A DNA stretch of 38,312 bases, taken from assembly GCA_964616135.1 (NCBI GenBank), contig CAZTTQ010000008.1, forward strand, positions 1 to 38,312, written 5' to 3'. The position numbers were made by a program, and so were the translations under genes. Position 1 is the first letter of the stretch. Each line of letters begins with the position of its first letter. The notes under the pieces were generated by a model that was not told where the DNA came from, did not search any database, and was given only the letters and a program-made list of their open reading frames with translations. The stretch is from JAJYIV01 sp964616135 (GTDB lineage Bacteria > Patescibacteriota > Patescibacteriia > UBA9934 > GWF2-40-263). Shown one piece after another: positions 23,990 to 30,878 of the stretch.

Positions 23990-25492
23990 CTATCGATTGA
24001 ACACTTGCGTTCCATCTAACATGGTTTTCACCCAATCGATGTCCCAAGGCAAACCCATGACCGACAAGAAATCGTTGATCGGGCGACTTAGAGCACCCAT
24101 ATCCGCGCGTTTCATTGCTATTGCTCCCACCCCCATCGTATCAATGACCTGATCGATGTGCTTGTTCCAAAAACCGTTGGCAATGTGGAGTGGGTATTGA
24201 TCCGCAACCTTCACAATGATGGTCTGAAAAGGGTGATCTGCAGTAGCACCCATGTATCCATAGCTAAAAGCAGCCGCAGGATTCCGCGTTACGAAATCCG
24301 CCAGCGGAACATTCAAATCTTGAGGACGATTATATAAGACGATTTCAGGATGACGCAGAGCGGGACTGACCGTGCCTTGGTTGGCATTCAAATCAAATCC
24401 GCCCTGCTTGATAAGCATCGTGGCATTCTTAAGGTTGGTATTCAGTATTTCGATAGCCTCCTCCCTTGGCAGATGGATGATGTATTTTTCCCCCGTTTTC
24501 CGAAATGCTAACAAGTGAATGATCGGTATTTGACCTGTGTGATGCAGGATGATCGTTTGAGACACGAACACAACATCGATCACGTCGGCATAATGCAGTA
24601 AGTCTGCAGGGTCTCTGAGTTTCTCGGCCGTCAAATGAAGATCGAGGTTGATATTGCCGATGACAGCACTTTCCATCGCCTCTAAAAACTGCTGCTCCCC
24701 AGTCCCAGTTTCTTTGATGTCAGAAGCCAAAAACTTCCTCGGGTTGCGGGTAAACGATGTGATGTACGTCAAAAAGTCGGCGACTTGTTGGCTCGTCGCA
24801 AAGGGACGAAATCGCACCCCCGCCGCCCGCGCAATCTCCTCAGTACTCTTAATCAGTAACCACGGCTTGCACCGGATCACCTTCATCAACGCCCAAAGAC
24901 GGGCGTTGGGGTTGTTTTCGGGTTGCTGCAAATACTCAACCAGTCTTGAGCCGTCCCGGAGTAAATCTTGCTCCACCAAATCCTGCCGCAAACCGGTTTC
25001 CAAAGCGATTTCACCAAGCTTTGCAATATAAGAACCCCGATATCGATTTGAGAGCGCGAATACGTCGAAGGTTGGGGCAAACGCAGGCGGACATTCCGCT
25101 GCATGTCGCACCTGGTCAAAACGCTTTTTGTAATCCGGATTTAAATGCTTTTCTGCCCAGTCGAGAGCAAAGGAGTTTCCTTTCGTATAGGCGAGGTGGC
25201 CAATCTCCATGAAAGTTGCAAGCCCTTCCTGCACGAAAAACTGCTCCTCCATCAGAGCCCTCCGAATAGCCTCTTTTTGCTCCTCGGTCAGATGCTCGGC
25301 ATGAGACAGGACGTTGAATATGTTTCTGGCAGCCTGTCCAAAATCATAGTTGGACATGACGGCATGCGAGGATTCGTGTGCCATCGTCGCGTGGGCCTTC
25401 AACGGGTCTAGAAAAAGGCGACGAAAATCAAGACCGATGTAGCGGTTTTGCGGATCGTATTTTCCCAATGTCAAAGCATGCCAGCTATCCAT
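23990..25492 (-). CDS. HExxH (zincin-like) protein, island cargo
   Basis: 500 aa, start ATG 25492. Near the N-terminus is MAHESSHAVM (HExxH at about 39-43). A further acidic helix, VQEGLATFMEIGH (about 87-99), looks like the EGxAxxxE pattern that supplies the third zinc ligand in several metallopeptidase families. The remaining 380 residues are soluble alpha/beta sequence with no family recognised, including IHLPREEAIEILNTNLKN and FSYGYMGATADHP. No signal peptide or membrane segment, so probably cytosolic. It is last in the cargo row, 80 nt after the HEPN-like gene. A protease acting on the HTH protein, as in ImmA/ImmR pairs, is possible but unproven. Confidence 0.6.
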   Translation of the reverse strand: MDSWHALTLGKYDPQNRYIGLDFRRLFLDPLKAHATMAHESSHAVMSNYDFGQAARNIFNVLSHAEHLTEEQKEAIRRALMEEQFFVQEGLATFMEIGHLAYTKGNSFALDWAEKHLNPDYKKRFDQVRHAAECPPAFAPTFDVFALSNRYRGSYIAKLGEIALETGLRQDLVEQDLLRDGSRLVEYLQQPENNPNARLWALMKVIRCKPWLLIKSTEEIARAAGVRFRPFATSQQVADFLTYITSFTRNPRKFLASDIKETGTGEQQFLEAMESAVIGNINLDLHLTAEKLRDPADLLHYADVIDVVFVSQTIILHHTGQIPIIHLLAFRKTGEKYIIHLPREEAIEILNTNLKNATMLIKQGGFDLNANQGTVSPALRHPEIVLYNRPQDLNVPLADFVTRNPAAAFSYGYMGATADHPFQTIIVKVADQYPLHIANGFWNKHIDQVIDTMGVGAIAMKRADMGALSRPINDFLSVMGLPWDIDWVKTMLDGTQVFNR

Positions 25493-25572
25493 GCAATCAA
25501 GTAAGCCCGCTCAAACGAGCAGGGCGAATCCCGGAACAGTTTTGGTCAAGAAATGGACAGACCTACCTCACC

Positions 25573-26400
25573 TTACGCCACGAACCGATCCCAGTTGTCA
25601 TCAACAAACTGTGCTAGACGCAGAAGCGTAGCCAAGGCCACAAACGCCTCTTCGTTAGAAATCGAAGTAACCGTCCCATGCGAAGCATCGTCCCTCCAAT
25701 ACTTAAGCAGAGCAAGCCGACCCAAGAGCTCGGCACGGAGGTCGTCCTTTCCCTGAAGAATCAGGTTCTCAACCTGCCTTCGTCCATTACTCGCACGATA
25801 CATTTTCAAAACATCACCTTCGTTCGCCTTTTTTATAGCCACCGATAGGAGGATTGATTCAGCTGCCGCTCCGCACATAACACATGCGGCAAGATGCGCA
25901 TTCGCACCATAACAACGCAGAGCCTCTTGAGACCGTTGCTGAAAGCCAGCCCCAAAACGGACACTATATTTAGCCAGCAGCACACCAAAGCGTTCCGGTT
26001 CGGTCGGCACGGATAGGTGCCGTTCTTCGGACTGAAGCCAGCGACGACCGTAAGGGGTTACTGAAAACCCGTTTCCAGCACTTCCGTCGTCGGTCGCCTG
26101 TTCTCCCCATGTTCGAATACCAGGTCTAATGATGCCGCGTCTGCACAACTCCCATGCAGCATCAAAAAAGACCGTGGAAATCTCGTACATCCGGCCTTGT
26201 GCTGAGGAAGAATCCCGAAAGCCCTCAACCTGAATGGCATACCTCTCAGCCGCATGAGTAGCGTAAAGATCGTACCCGTATTTTTTGAATACCTGGATGT
26301 CGGCAGATATAGAATCAACCAAAAAACGCAGGGCATCCTCCTGATGTACTTGCCCCTTACCCGAATCACCGGCCGGCCTCGCGTCCATAACCAAAGCCAT
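25573..26400 (-). CDS. Unrecognised protein with a HEPN-like C-terminal domain, island cargo
   Basis: 275 aa. Start ATG 26400 (MALVMDARPAG), 4 nt after the HTH gene stop; a longer start would overlap that gene. The N-terminal half may contain a winged-helix-like part (AAWELCRRGIIRPG, GFSVTPYGRRWLQ). The C-terminal part is all-helical: ANAHLAACVMCGAAAESILLS, RRQVENLILQGKDDLRAELL, and KYWRDDASHGTVTS, with RDDASH fitting the RxxxxH motif of HEPN RNases. HEPN domains are common in toxin and abortive-infection proteins. The assignment rests on helix pattern and this motif only. Confidence 0.5.
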   Translation of the reverse strand: MALVMDARPAGDSGKGQVHQEDALRFLVDSISADIQVFKKYGYDLYATHAAERYAIQVEGFRDSSSAQGRMYEISTVFFDAAWELCRRGIIRPGIRTWGEQATDDGSAGNGFSVTPYGRRWLQSEERHLSVPTEPERFGVLLAKYSVRFGAGFQQRSQEALRCYGANAHLAACVMCGAAAESILLSVAIKKANEGDVLKMYRASNGRRQVENLILQGKDDLRAELLGRLALLKYWRDDASHGTVTSISNEEAFVALATLLRLAQFVDDNWDRFVA

Positions 26401-26404
26401 AGTT

Positions 26405-26818
26405 TTAGACCTGCCAGGTAACAACCGGTGCCATATCATCAAAGTCCATCACGAGCTCTTTGCTCCGCTGTTGAAAGGTCATTGGAGTATCCGTTGCTCC
26501 AAACTCCCGCCCCAACCGCATCAGCATGTCAAAAAGGCGTTCGGTAGGCACGGAGGCAAGATCACGCTTCACCAGCTCCCCCTCAACAGCCGTCATTTGT
26601 TTCGAGATAATCTCCATCCGCCGCACCACCCCCATTCGGTGCTTTTCCCGTATGGCTTCGAGGTGGATCTGTCGCAGATTTGCGAGGTCTTCTTTCATTT
26701 CCTTACTCCAGTTGATCAGGGTCGTTTTGGAGACGCCAAGCTGTTCCGCAATCGAAGCAAAGCTCATGCCTTGAGCCCGTAACTCTACAAACTGTTGTTT
26801 AGTCTTCGCTTCAATCAC
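26405..26818 (-). CDS. Helix-turn-helix protein (terminase small subunit/regulator-like), island cargo
   Basis: 137 aa, GTG start at 26818. The N-terminal HTH is clear: TKQQFVELRAQGMSFASIAEQLGVSKTTLINWSKE (the recognition helix is in the part ending TTLINW). A long charged helix follows (EDLANLRQIHLEAIREKHRM), then PTERLFDMLMRLGREFGATD and an acidic end. This build resembles phage small-terminase or transposon-associated HTH proteins. It could be the DNA-binding regulator of the island. It lies 21 nt after the 63-aa gene and 4 nt before the HEPN-like gene. Confidence 0.7.
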   Translation of the reverse strand: MIEAKTKQQFVELRAQGMSFASIAEQLGVSKTTLINWSKEMKEDLANLRQIHLEAIREKHRMGVVRRMEIISKQMTAVEGELVKRDLASVPTERLFDMLMRLGREFGATDTPMTFQQRSKELVMDFDDMAPVVTWQV

Positions 26819-26839
26819 AGAGTTCCGCTTAACGAAGCA

Positions 26840-27031
26840 TTAGAACTTCATTGTCCGTAGGTTCATGCCCTGACGAGCGGGGGAAAACTGGGCCGTCTGA
26901 CCAGGTTTCTCCCCCAAGGTTACAGAGGTTCCGTCACCCGACGTCACTACGCCGGGCGGGTTGGTGCCAGTCGCCATGGCGGGCAAGTTTTGTGCGACAG
27001 CAGAGATATTGTCTTCGTGATTGTCACTCAT
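26840..27031 (-). CDS. 63-aa Gly/Thr-rich protein, first of the island cargo row
   Basis: Low-complexity, small-residue-rich sequence with TNPPGVVTSGDGTSVTL and a basic end (RQGMNLRTMKF); no fold or family recognised. Evidence for coding is the continuous frame, the tight spacing to the HTH gene (21 nt) and the codon pattern. In the circular form of the element it would lie 34 nt after the restored recombinase stop. Confidence 0.45.
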   Translation of the reverse strand: MSDNHEDNISAVAQNLPAMATGTNPPGVVTSGDGTSVTLGEKPGQTAQFSPARQGMNLRTMKF

Positions 27032-27065
27032 AAAAGTATGCGTTTACCCATTGACCTTACGCCTA

Positions 27066-27206
27066 TCAGTACGTGATCGCAAGGGTCTTTTTTGCCGGCT
27101 CCTTCTTCAAAAACACCGAGACTTCGCCATTCCAGGCCACAAGAACAGGGAGTAGGCTCGTAGCATGTCGCAAAAAGTTCATGGCCAGTATCTTCGGGGT
27201 CACCAA
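27066..27206 (-). pseudogene. Stranded alternative 3' end of the serine recombinase gene
   Basis: Read on the minus strand from the attR core, the frame that matches the recombinase at attL (TTG GTG ACC C...) stays open for 43 further codons (beginning PKILAMN, ending AKKTLAITY) to a TGA at 27068-27066. In the integrated state this segment has no start and is unlinked from the gene. In the excised circle it would be the natural C-terminus, replacing the ten tRNA-derived codons. The reading frame is a direct observation; use as a C-terminus is inference. Confidence 0.65.
27196..27206 (+). repeat. attR core: 11-bp direct repeat of the tRNA-Glu 3' end
   Basis: GGGGTCACCAA, same orientation as 21438-21448 and directly followed by a strong terminator. 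Confidence 0.75.
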
Positions 27207-27207
27207 T

Positions 27208-27241
27208 AAAACCTTCCGCGCAATCGGAGGGTTTTATTTTT
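27208..27241 (+). terminator. Displaced original terminator of tRNA-Glu
   Basis: AAAACCTTCCG-CGCAAT-CGGAGGGTTTT (11-bp stem, one G-T) followed by ATTTTTG. It has no gene in front of it now. Removing the island would put it 2 nt after the tRNA 3' end. Confidence 0.85.
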
Positions 27242-27319
27242 GCATGACAGACAGTCCGTGCCCAATGGCACGGACGAGGAGAATCGAACGCCGGAGCCCT
27301 GTCCGGTCAAGGCATGGCA
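27242..27319. other. Non-coding hairpin-rich stretch with an antisense T-arm-like segment
   Basis: Contains GTCCGTGCC-CAAT-GGCACGGAC (27254-27275), CCGGA-GCCCTG-TCCGG (27291-27306) and GTCAA/TTGAC (27306-27324). On the minus strand, GTTCGATTCTCC (near 27289-27278) repeats 12 nt of the tRNA-Glu T-arm. No full tRNA can be folded. May be a tRNA remnant or a small structured RNA. Confidence 0.35.
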
Positions 27320-27348
27320 TTGACCCCAAACGGAAAACGGCGTAGGGT
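27320..27348 (+). promoter_or_regulatory. Putative promoter of the 27380-27754 gene
   Basis: -35 TTGACC (27320-27325), 17 nt, -10 TAGGGT (27343-27348). Confidence 0.5.
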
Positions 27349-27379
27349 GCCTCCTCCCCTCTGTGGGAGCGGAGTCGAC

Positions 27380-27754
27380 ATGTCCCTGCTGGTCGAGAAC
27401 GCCATCCTCGTCATCGTCCTCGTCGTCTTCCTGGCCGTGACGTGGCGCGGAAGGACGAAAAAAGGCTTCACGCGTCTTACGGTGGACCTCTCTCCCCAAC
27501 TCACCGAGGTCGTCGCGAAACTTTCGCGCGACCTCGGACATGCCCCGGAGCATGTCGCCGCGTCCGCGTTGGCGCTCTACGGCTTCGCCCTCCGGGAAGA
27601 AGACGCGGGGCGTAAGATCATGGTCGCGGACCAAGACGGCGTACCCCTCAAGGAACTCACTCTCCGGCCCCGTCCCCAGAAGGACGAAGACCCCGCGGAA
27701 CCGGAGCGTCCCTTCCGGCTCTATCTCGTCCCCAAACCGGACGAAGAGACGTAA
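27380..27754 (+). CDS. Membrane-tethered protein with a ribbon-helix-helix-like domain
   Basis: 124 aa. ATG 27380 is preferred over the upstream frame start because GCGGAG lies at Shine-Dalgarno distance. An N-terminal anchor (AILVIVLVVFLAVTW) is followed by a short basic linker and a strand-helix-helix unit: FTRLTVDLSPQLTEVVAKLS, then HAPEHVAASALALYGFALRE, similar to CopG/Arc-type RHH proteins. A beta segment (IMVADQDGVPLKELTLRP) and a Pro/Glu-rich end follow. An RHH tethered to the membrane is unusual, and DNA binding is uncertain. It forms a self-contained plus-strand unit with promoter and terminator next to the island. Confidence 0.6.
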   Translation: MSLLVENAILVIVLVVFLAVTWRGRTKKGFTRLTVDLSPQLTEVVAKLSRDLGHAPEHVAASALALYGFALREEDAGRKIMVADQDGVPLKELTLRPRPQKDEDPAEPERPFRLYLVPKPDEET

Positions 27755-27760
27755 AAAACG

Positions 27761-27799
27761 TTCCCCCGCCCCGCAAAACGCGGAACGGGGGATTTTTAT
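27761..27799 (+). terminator. Terminator of the 27380-27754 gene
   Basis: Outer stem CCCCCG/CGGGGG and inner CCGC-AAAA-C-GCGG, then GATTTTTATT. The T-run touches the stop codon of the convergent beta-propeller gene. Confidence 0.85.
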
Positions 27800-29557
27800 T
27801 TATCGTGCCCACGTCGCAGGGACAGACAAGTAGTAGCCATTCCCCTCCACGTACGCAACCGGCGTGACGACTCCCATAAGGATCGCATCGACGCGCCCAC
27901 AGGAGAATATCCATGTCTCTCCAGCACCCAGGACGCCGTCCGCGCCCGCATCCCCTTCTTGGAGGACTGGCGACACGGCGCATCCCGCGTCCACGACGCT
28001 CACGCGTGACAAGGCGGCCTTTGTTGGAGAAGAAAGCGTATAGAGCAATCCCGTTTCCCCCTGCTTTCGGACAGTGAATGCAAGGGATGGCACGGAACGC
28101 GTGGAGGTCTTCACCGAACCAGGCACCTCCACGACCCGAAGGAACAGTCCGTCGACGCCGCCCGCGCTTGCCAAGGAAAACCCGCCAAAGGTGGCCGCGT
28201 CGGTGAAATAGCCGCTGCAGACGATCCCACCCGAGAGAACGCACGTGCGCGGCGTATCGCCGCCCGCGCCTCCTCCGGTGAGTGTCCACTGGCCGTTCCC
28301 AGTACCCGCGTCGTACGAGGCAAGGAACAGGTCCGTGCCGCCCGCGCTCGTGACGGACGTGCCGGCGACGGACGTCGTACCAGAGAACGAACCGAATTGG
28401 TACACGCCGTACGCGTCAGCGACGATCCCACGCGCGGCGTCCGCGCCGCTCCCCGCGACGGTTTTCACCCAGACGTCCGAACCGTCCACCGTGGAGTGGC
28501 GGGCAAGGAACGCGTCCGTTCCACCGCCATTCACAAGGGCTGTCGACCCGTAGGTAAACGAATTGCCGAAGCTCCCCGTCGTATACAAGGCACCGCCGGA
28601 AACGGCGAGGCCGACGGCCAGGTCGTTGCTGGTACCGCCGTACGTTTTCACCCACGCGACCGTCCCGGACAGGTCTGCCTTGAGGACGACGATGTCCTGG
28701 CCGCCAGAACCCGTGACCGGAATGCCGCCGAACACGGCATTCGACCCTGTCATGAATCCGACCATGTACAAGTCCGAGCCGTCGATGGCCATCTGCCCGG
28801 GAGAATCGAAATCGCTGCCCCCGCCCAGGTTGGTCAGCCCAATCAGGGTTCCGTCCGGATCGTATTTCGCCAATCCCCAGTCATGGCTGATGTTTCCCGT
28901 CGGAACGATGGTCTGACCGTCAAAGACGGCACCGGCGGCTTCGCCGCCGAATTCCCCGAGCAGGTAGGAATTTCCGGACGCGTCGACGACGATCGACCGT
29001 CCCACGTCGCTGTTGGCAGCCGATCCGCCGACGCGCGTCCATTGATGGACGCCGTCCGCGGAGTATTTGCTGATGAATATGTCGGTGCCCCCGAGACTGG
29101 TGTATTGGACCCCGTCCGCGAACGTACACGTCCCCGTGAACAAGCCGCCGACGAAGACGCTCCCGTCCGGTCCGAGGGCGATGGTAAATGGCGAATCCCC
29201 GTTCACGTTGGCGTCGGAACCTCCCAATGTCTTCACCCACACCGGCTGGCCGCTCACCGAATATTTGGCGACGGAGCCGTCCAAGCTACCGGCGCTTGTC
29301 ACCGATTGGCCGGCGACCGTCGCCGTACCGGAAAACACCCCGGCCGCGTACAGGTTACCCTCGTCGTCCGCCGTGACGGCGTACGTACGGTCGGTTCCTG
29401 TCCCTCCTTCGCGGACGGCCATGGTAAACCGCGGCGCGCCGCGTGAAGCCCCGTAAGAGTTCATGGCCGACCATCCGACAAGCGCAAGGCCGACGCCGAC
29501 GGCAAACAACGTCGGAAGCCAGAGAAAACCAGGCATGGTCGGCAGGGGCTTGGACAT
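27800..29557 (-). CDS. Anchored or secreted SBBP-type beta-propeller repeat protein
   Basis: 585 aa. N-terminal signal anchor (FLWLPTLFAVGVGLALVGWSAM, about 11-32). Residues about 45-480 consist of some eight or nine repeats of roughly 48-52 aa, each with a strand like GNLYAAGVFSGTATVAG, a SAGGTDLFLASY-type hinge and a VWVKTLGGS-type end. This is the SBBP (beta-propeller) repeat pattern. A C-terminal beta domain carries two to three Cys (DAGCAVSP, WIFSCGRV), possibly a disulfide. Likely cell-surface adhesion or scaffolding. It follows murF by 12 nt and is the last gene of the cell-wall unit. Confidence 0.85.
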   Translation of the reverse strand: MSKPLPTMPGFLWLPTLFAVGVGLALVGWSAMNSYGASRGAPRFTMAVREGGTGTDRTYAVTADDEGNLYAAGVFSGTATVAGQSVTSAGSLDGSVAKYSVSGQPVWVKTLGGSDANVNGDSPFTIALGPDGSVFVGGLFTGTCTFADGVQYTSLGGTDIFISKYSADGVHQWTRVGGSAANSDVGRSIVVDASGNSYLLGEFGGEAAGAVFDGQTIVPTGNISHDWGLAKYDPDGTLIGLTNLGGGSDFDSPGQMAIDGSDLYMVGFMTGSNAVFGGIPVTGSGGQDIVVLKADLSGTVAWVKTYGGTSNDLAVGLAVSGGALYTTGSFGNSFTYGSTALVNGGGTDAFLARHSTVDGSDVWVKTVAGSGADAARGIVADAYGVYQFGSFSGTTSVAGTSVTSAGGTDLFLASYDAGTGNGQWTLTGGGAGGDTPRTCVLSGGIVCSGYFTDAATFGGFSLASAGGVDGLFLRVVEVPGSVKTSTRSVPSLAFTVRKQGETGLLYTLSSPTKAALSRVSVVDAGCAVSPVLQEGDAGADGVLGAGETWIFSCGRVDAILMGVVTPVAYVEGNGYYLSVPATWAR

Positions 29558-29569
29558 AAGAGGGGGTTG

Positions 29570-30871
29570 TTAGGCGTCGAGCCACTTCCCGAACTGGCGG
29601 CAGAGCAACTCTGGCGCCCGCATTGGTTCGGCCAAAATGTCCTTGGCGGCTTTTTCCATGCGCGCGCTTTGGCTGCCCTTTATCAGCACGACGTCGCCGG
29701 CGCGCACGTTGGCGTCCAACCAGCGGCCGGCTTCCACCGACGTGCCGAACCAATGGACCCGGTTTTCATCCATGCCGGCTTCTTTGGCGGCACGGAACAA
29801 GTCTCGCGCCGGTTCGCCCACGGCCAGTACGACGTCGGCAACTTGGGACGCCTGCATGCCGGCCATTCGGTGTTCCGCCTCCGAATATTGGCCGAGTTCC
29901 GCCATGGTCCCCAACGCGGCAATGCGACGGGACCCCTCCGCGACGGGCCATTTGCCGAGCACGGTCAGCGCGGCGGCCACGGATGCGGGCGCGGCGTTAT
30001 AGCTGTCATCCAGAATGAGGCAGCCCTTGATGCCCGGCAGCGGGCGCAAGCGTCCGGCCTGCGACTTCAATTCCAACAGCCGTCCAGCGATTTCCTCCGC
30101 GGACAAGCCAAAGTGCAACCCGACGGCCGCGGCAGCCAACGCGGCAGACGCCTGGGGCCGGCCGATCAACTCCGGCAGGACTACCGGCGTGCGGGCGCCG
30201 TCCACGACCAAATCAAACTGCGTTTCCGCAAACCGCTCTCCCGCTTCAAAGGAAGCGTCGTCGCGCACCCAGACACGTTCGTTTTCCCCGCGGACCTGGG
30301 CCGTCGGAGCGAACCCGTACGTGCGCACTGGAGCGGCGGCGCGGGCCTTCAACTGCATGACCGTGGCGTCGTCCGCGTTCAGTATCGCCAGGCCAAGCGG
30401 CTTCACGCACCGGACGATGTGGGCCTTTTCTTCTGCCAATGCTTCTTTGTTTTCAAAATTGGCCGCATGCACCGGGGATACGGCGGTCCAGACCGACACG
30501 TCCGGCTGGGCCAACCCGCAGAGGCGTTCAATGTCGCCGGGGGCGTCCGCGCCATATTCCAACACCAACAAGTTCGGGTATGAACGGTCCGTGCCCCAAA
30601 TAAGGCGGTCGGCTTTCCACAGCAGCTTGATCCATCCCCACACGGACCGGCCGGGGGACGTGGCGCCAATGATGGTCAGCGGTACGCCAAACTCGTTGTT
30701 GTAGTTCTGCTCCGGACTGCGGACGCGGAAGCGGCCGCCCAACACCGCCGCGATGGCGTTGCGGGTGGACGTCTTCCCCACCGAACCAGTAACGGCGACG
30801 ACGGTGGGCTTGTACTTGGCCAGGATGGCCTTGGCTTTGGCCTGCAAACGGCGTTCCAGGAATCGTTTCAT
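29570..30871 (-). CDS. murF: UDP-MurNAc-tripeptide--D-Ala-D-Ala ligase
   Basis: 433 aa. ATG 30871 (MKRFLERRLQ), 7 nt after the ftsI stop, is preferred over 30907, which would overlap ftsI. The Mur-ligase P-loop TGSVGKTST lies at about 28-36, followed by NYNNEFGVPLTI and LEYGADAPGDIERLC, which fit MurF. DDSYNAAPASV marks the central-to-C-terminal boundary and LIKGSQSARME the C-terminal domain. It adds D-Ala-D-Ala to the stem peptide in the cytoplasm, supplying MraY. The N-terminal substrate domain is much shorter than in E. coli MurF, a reduced form. Confidence 0.92.
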   Translation of the reverse strand: MKRFLERRLQAKAKAILAKYKPTVVAVTGSVGKTSTRNAIAAVLGGRFRVRSPEQNYNNEFGVPLTIIGATSPGRSVWGWIKLLWKADRLIWGTDRSYPNLLVLEYGADAPGDIERLCGLAQPDVSVWTAVSPVHAANFENKEALAEEKAHIVRCVKPLGLAILNADDATVMQLKARAAAPVRTYGFAPTAQVRGENERVWVRDDASFEAGERFAETQFDLVVDGARTPVVLPELIGRPQASAALAAAAVGLHFGLSAEEIAGRLLELKSQAGRLRPLPGIKGCLILDDSYNAAPASVAAALTVLGKWPVAEGSRRIAALGTMAELGQYSEAEHRMAGMQASQVADVVLAVGEPARDLFRAAKEAGMDENRVHWFGTSVEAGRWLDANVRAGDVVLIKGSQSARMEKAAKDILAEPMRAPELLCRQFGKWLDA

Positions 30872-30878
30872 AACCGGA

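Larger units (their letters stand above)
21438..27206. mobile_element. 5.8-kb integrated element at tRNA-Glu with a serine recombinase and cargo
   Basis: Bounded by the direct repeat GGGGTCACCAA. It contains the recombinase next to the tRNA, a DUF4352-like secreted protein, and a minus-strand row of a 63-aa protein, an HTH protein, a HEPN-like protein and an HExxH protein. Base composition is visibly more AT-rich than the flanks. The original tRNA terminator is found immediately beyond the right boundary, and joining the two ends restores a longer recombinase frame. Both observations support these limits independently of the repeat. Confidence 0.82.

Noticed and set aside
27266..27289. Possible tRNA gene on the minus strand (T-loop followed by GTGCCA)
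   Set aside because: The T-stem does not pair, no matching 5' acceptor or anticodon arm can be found upstream, and the CCA lies inside a perfect 9-bp hairpin.
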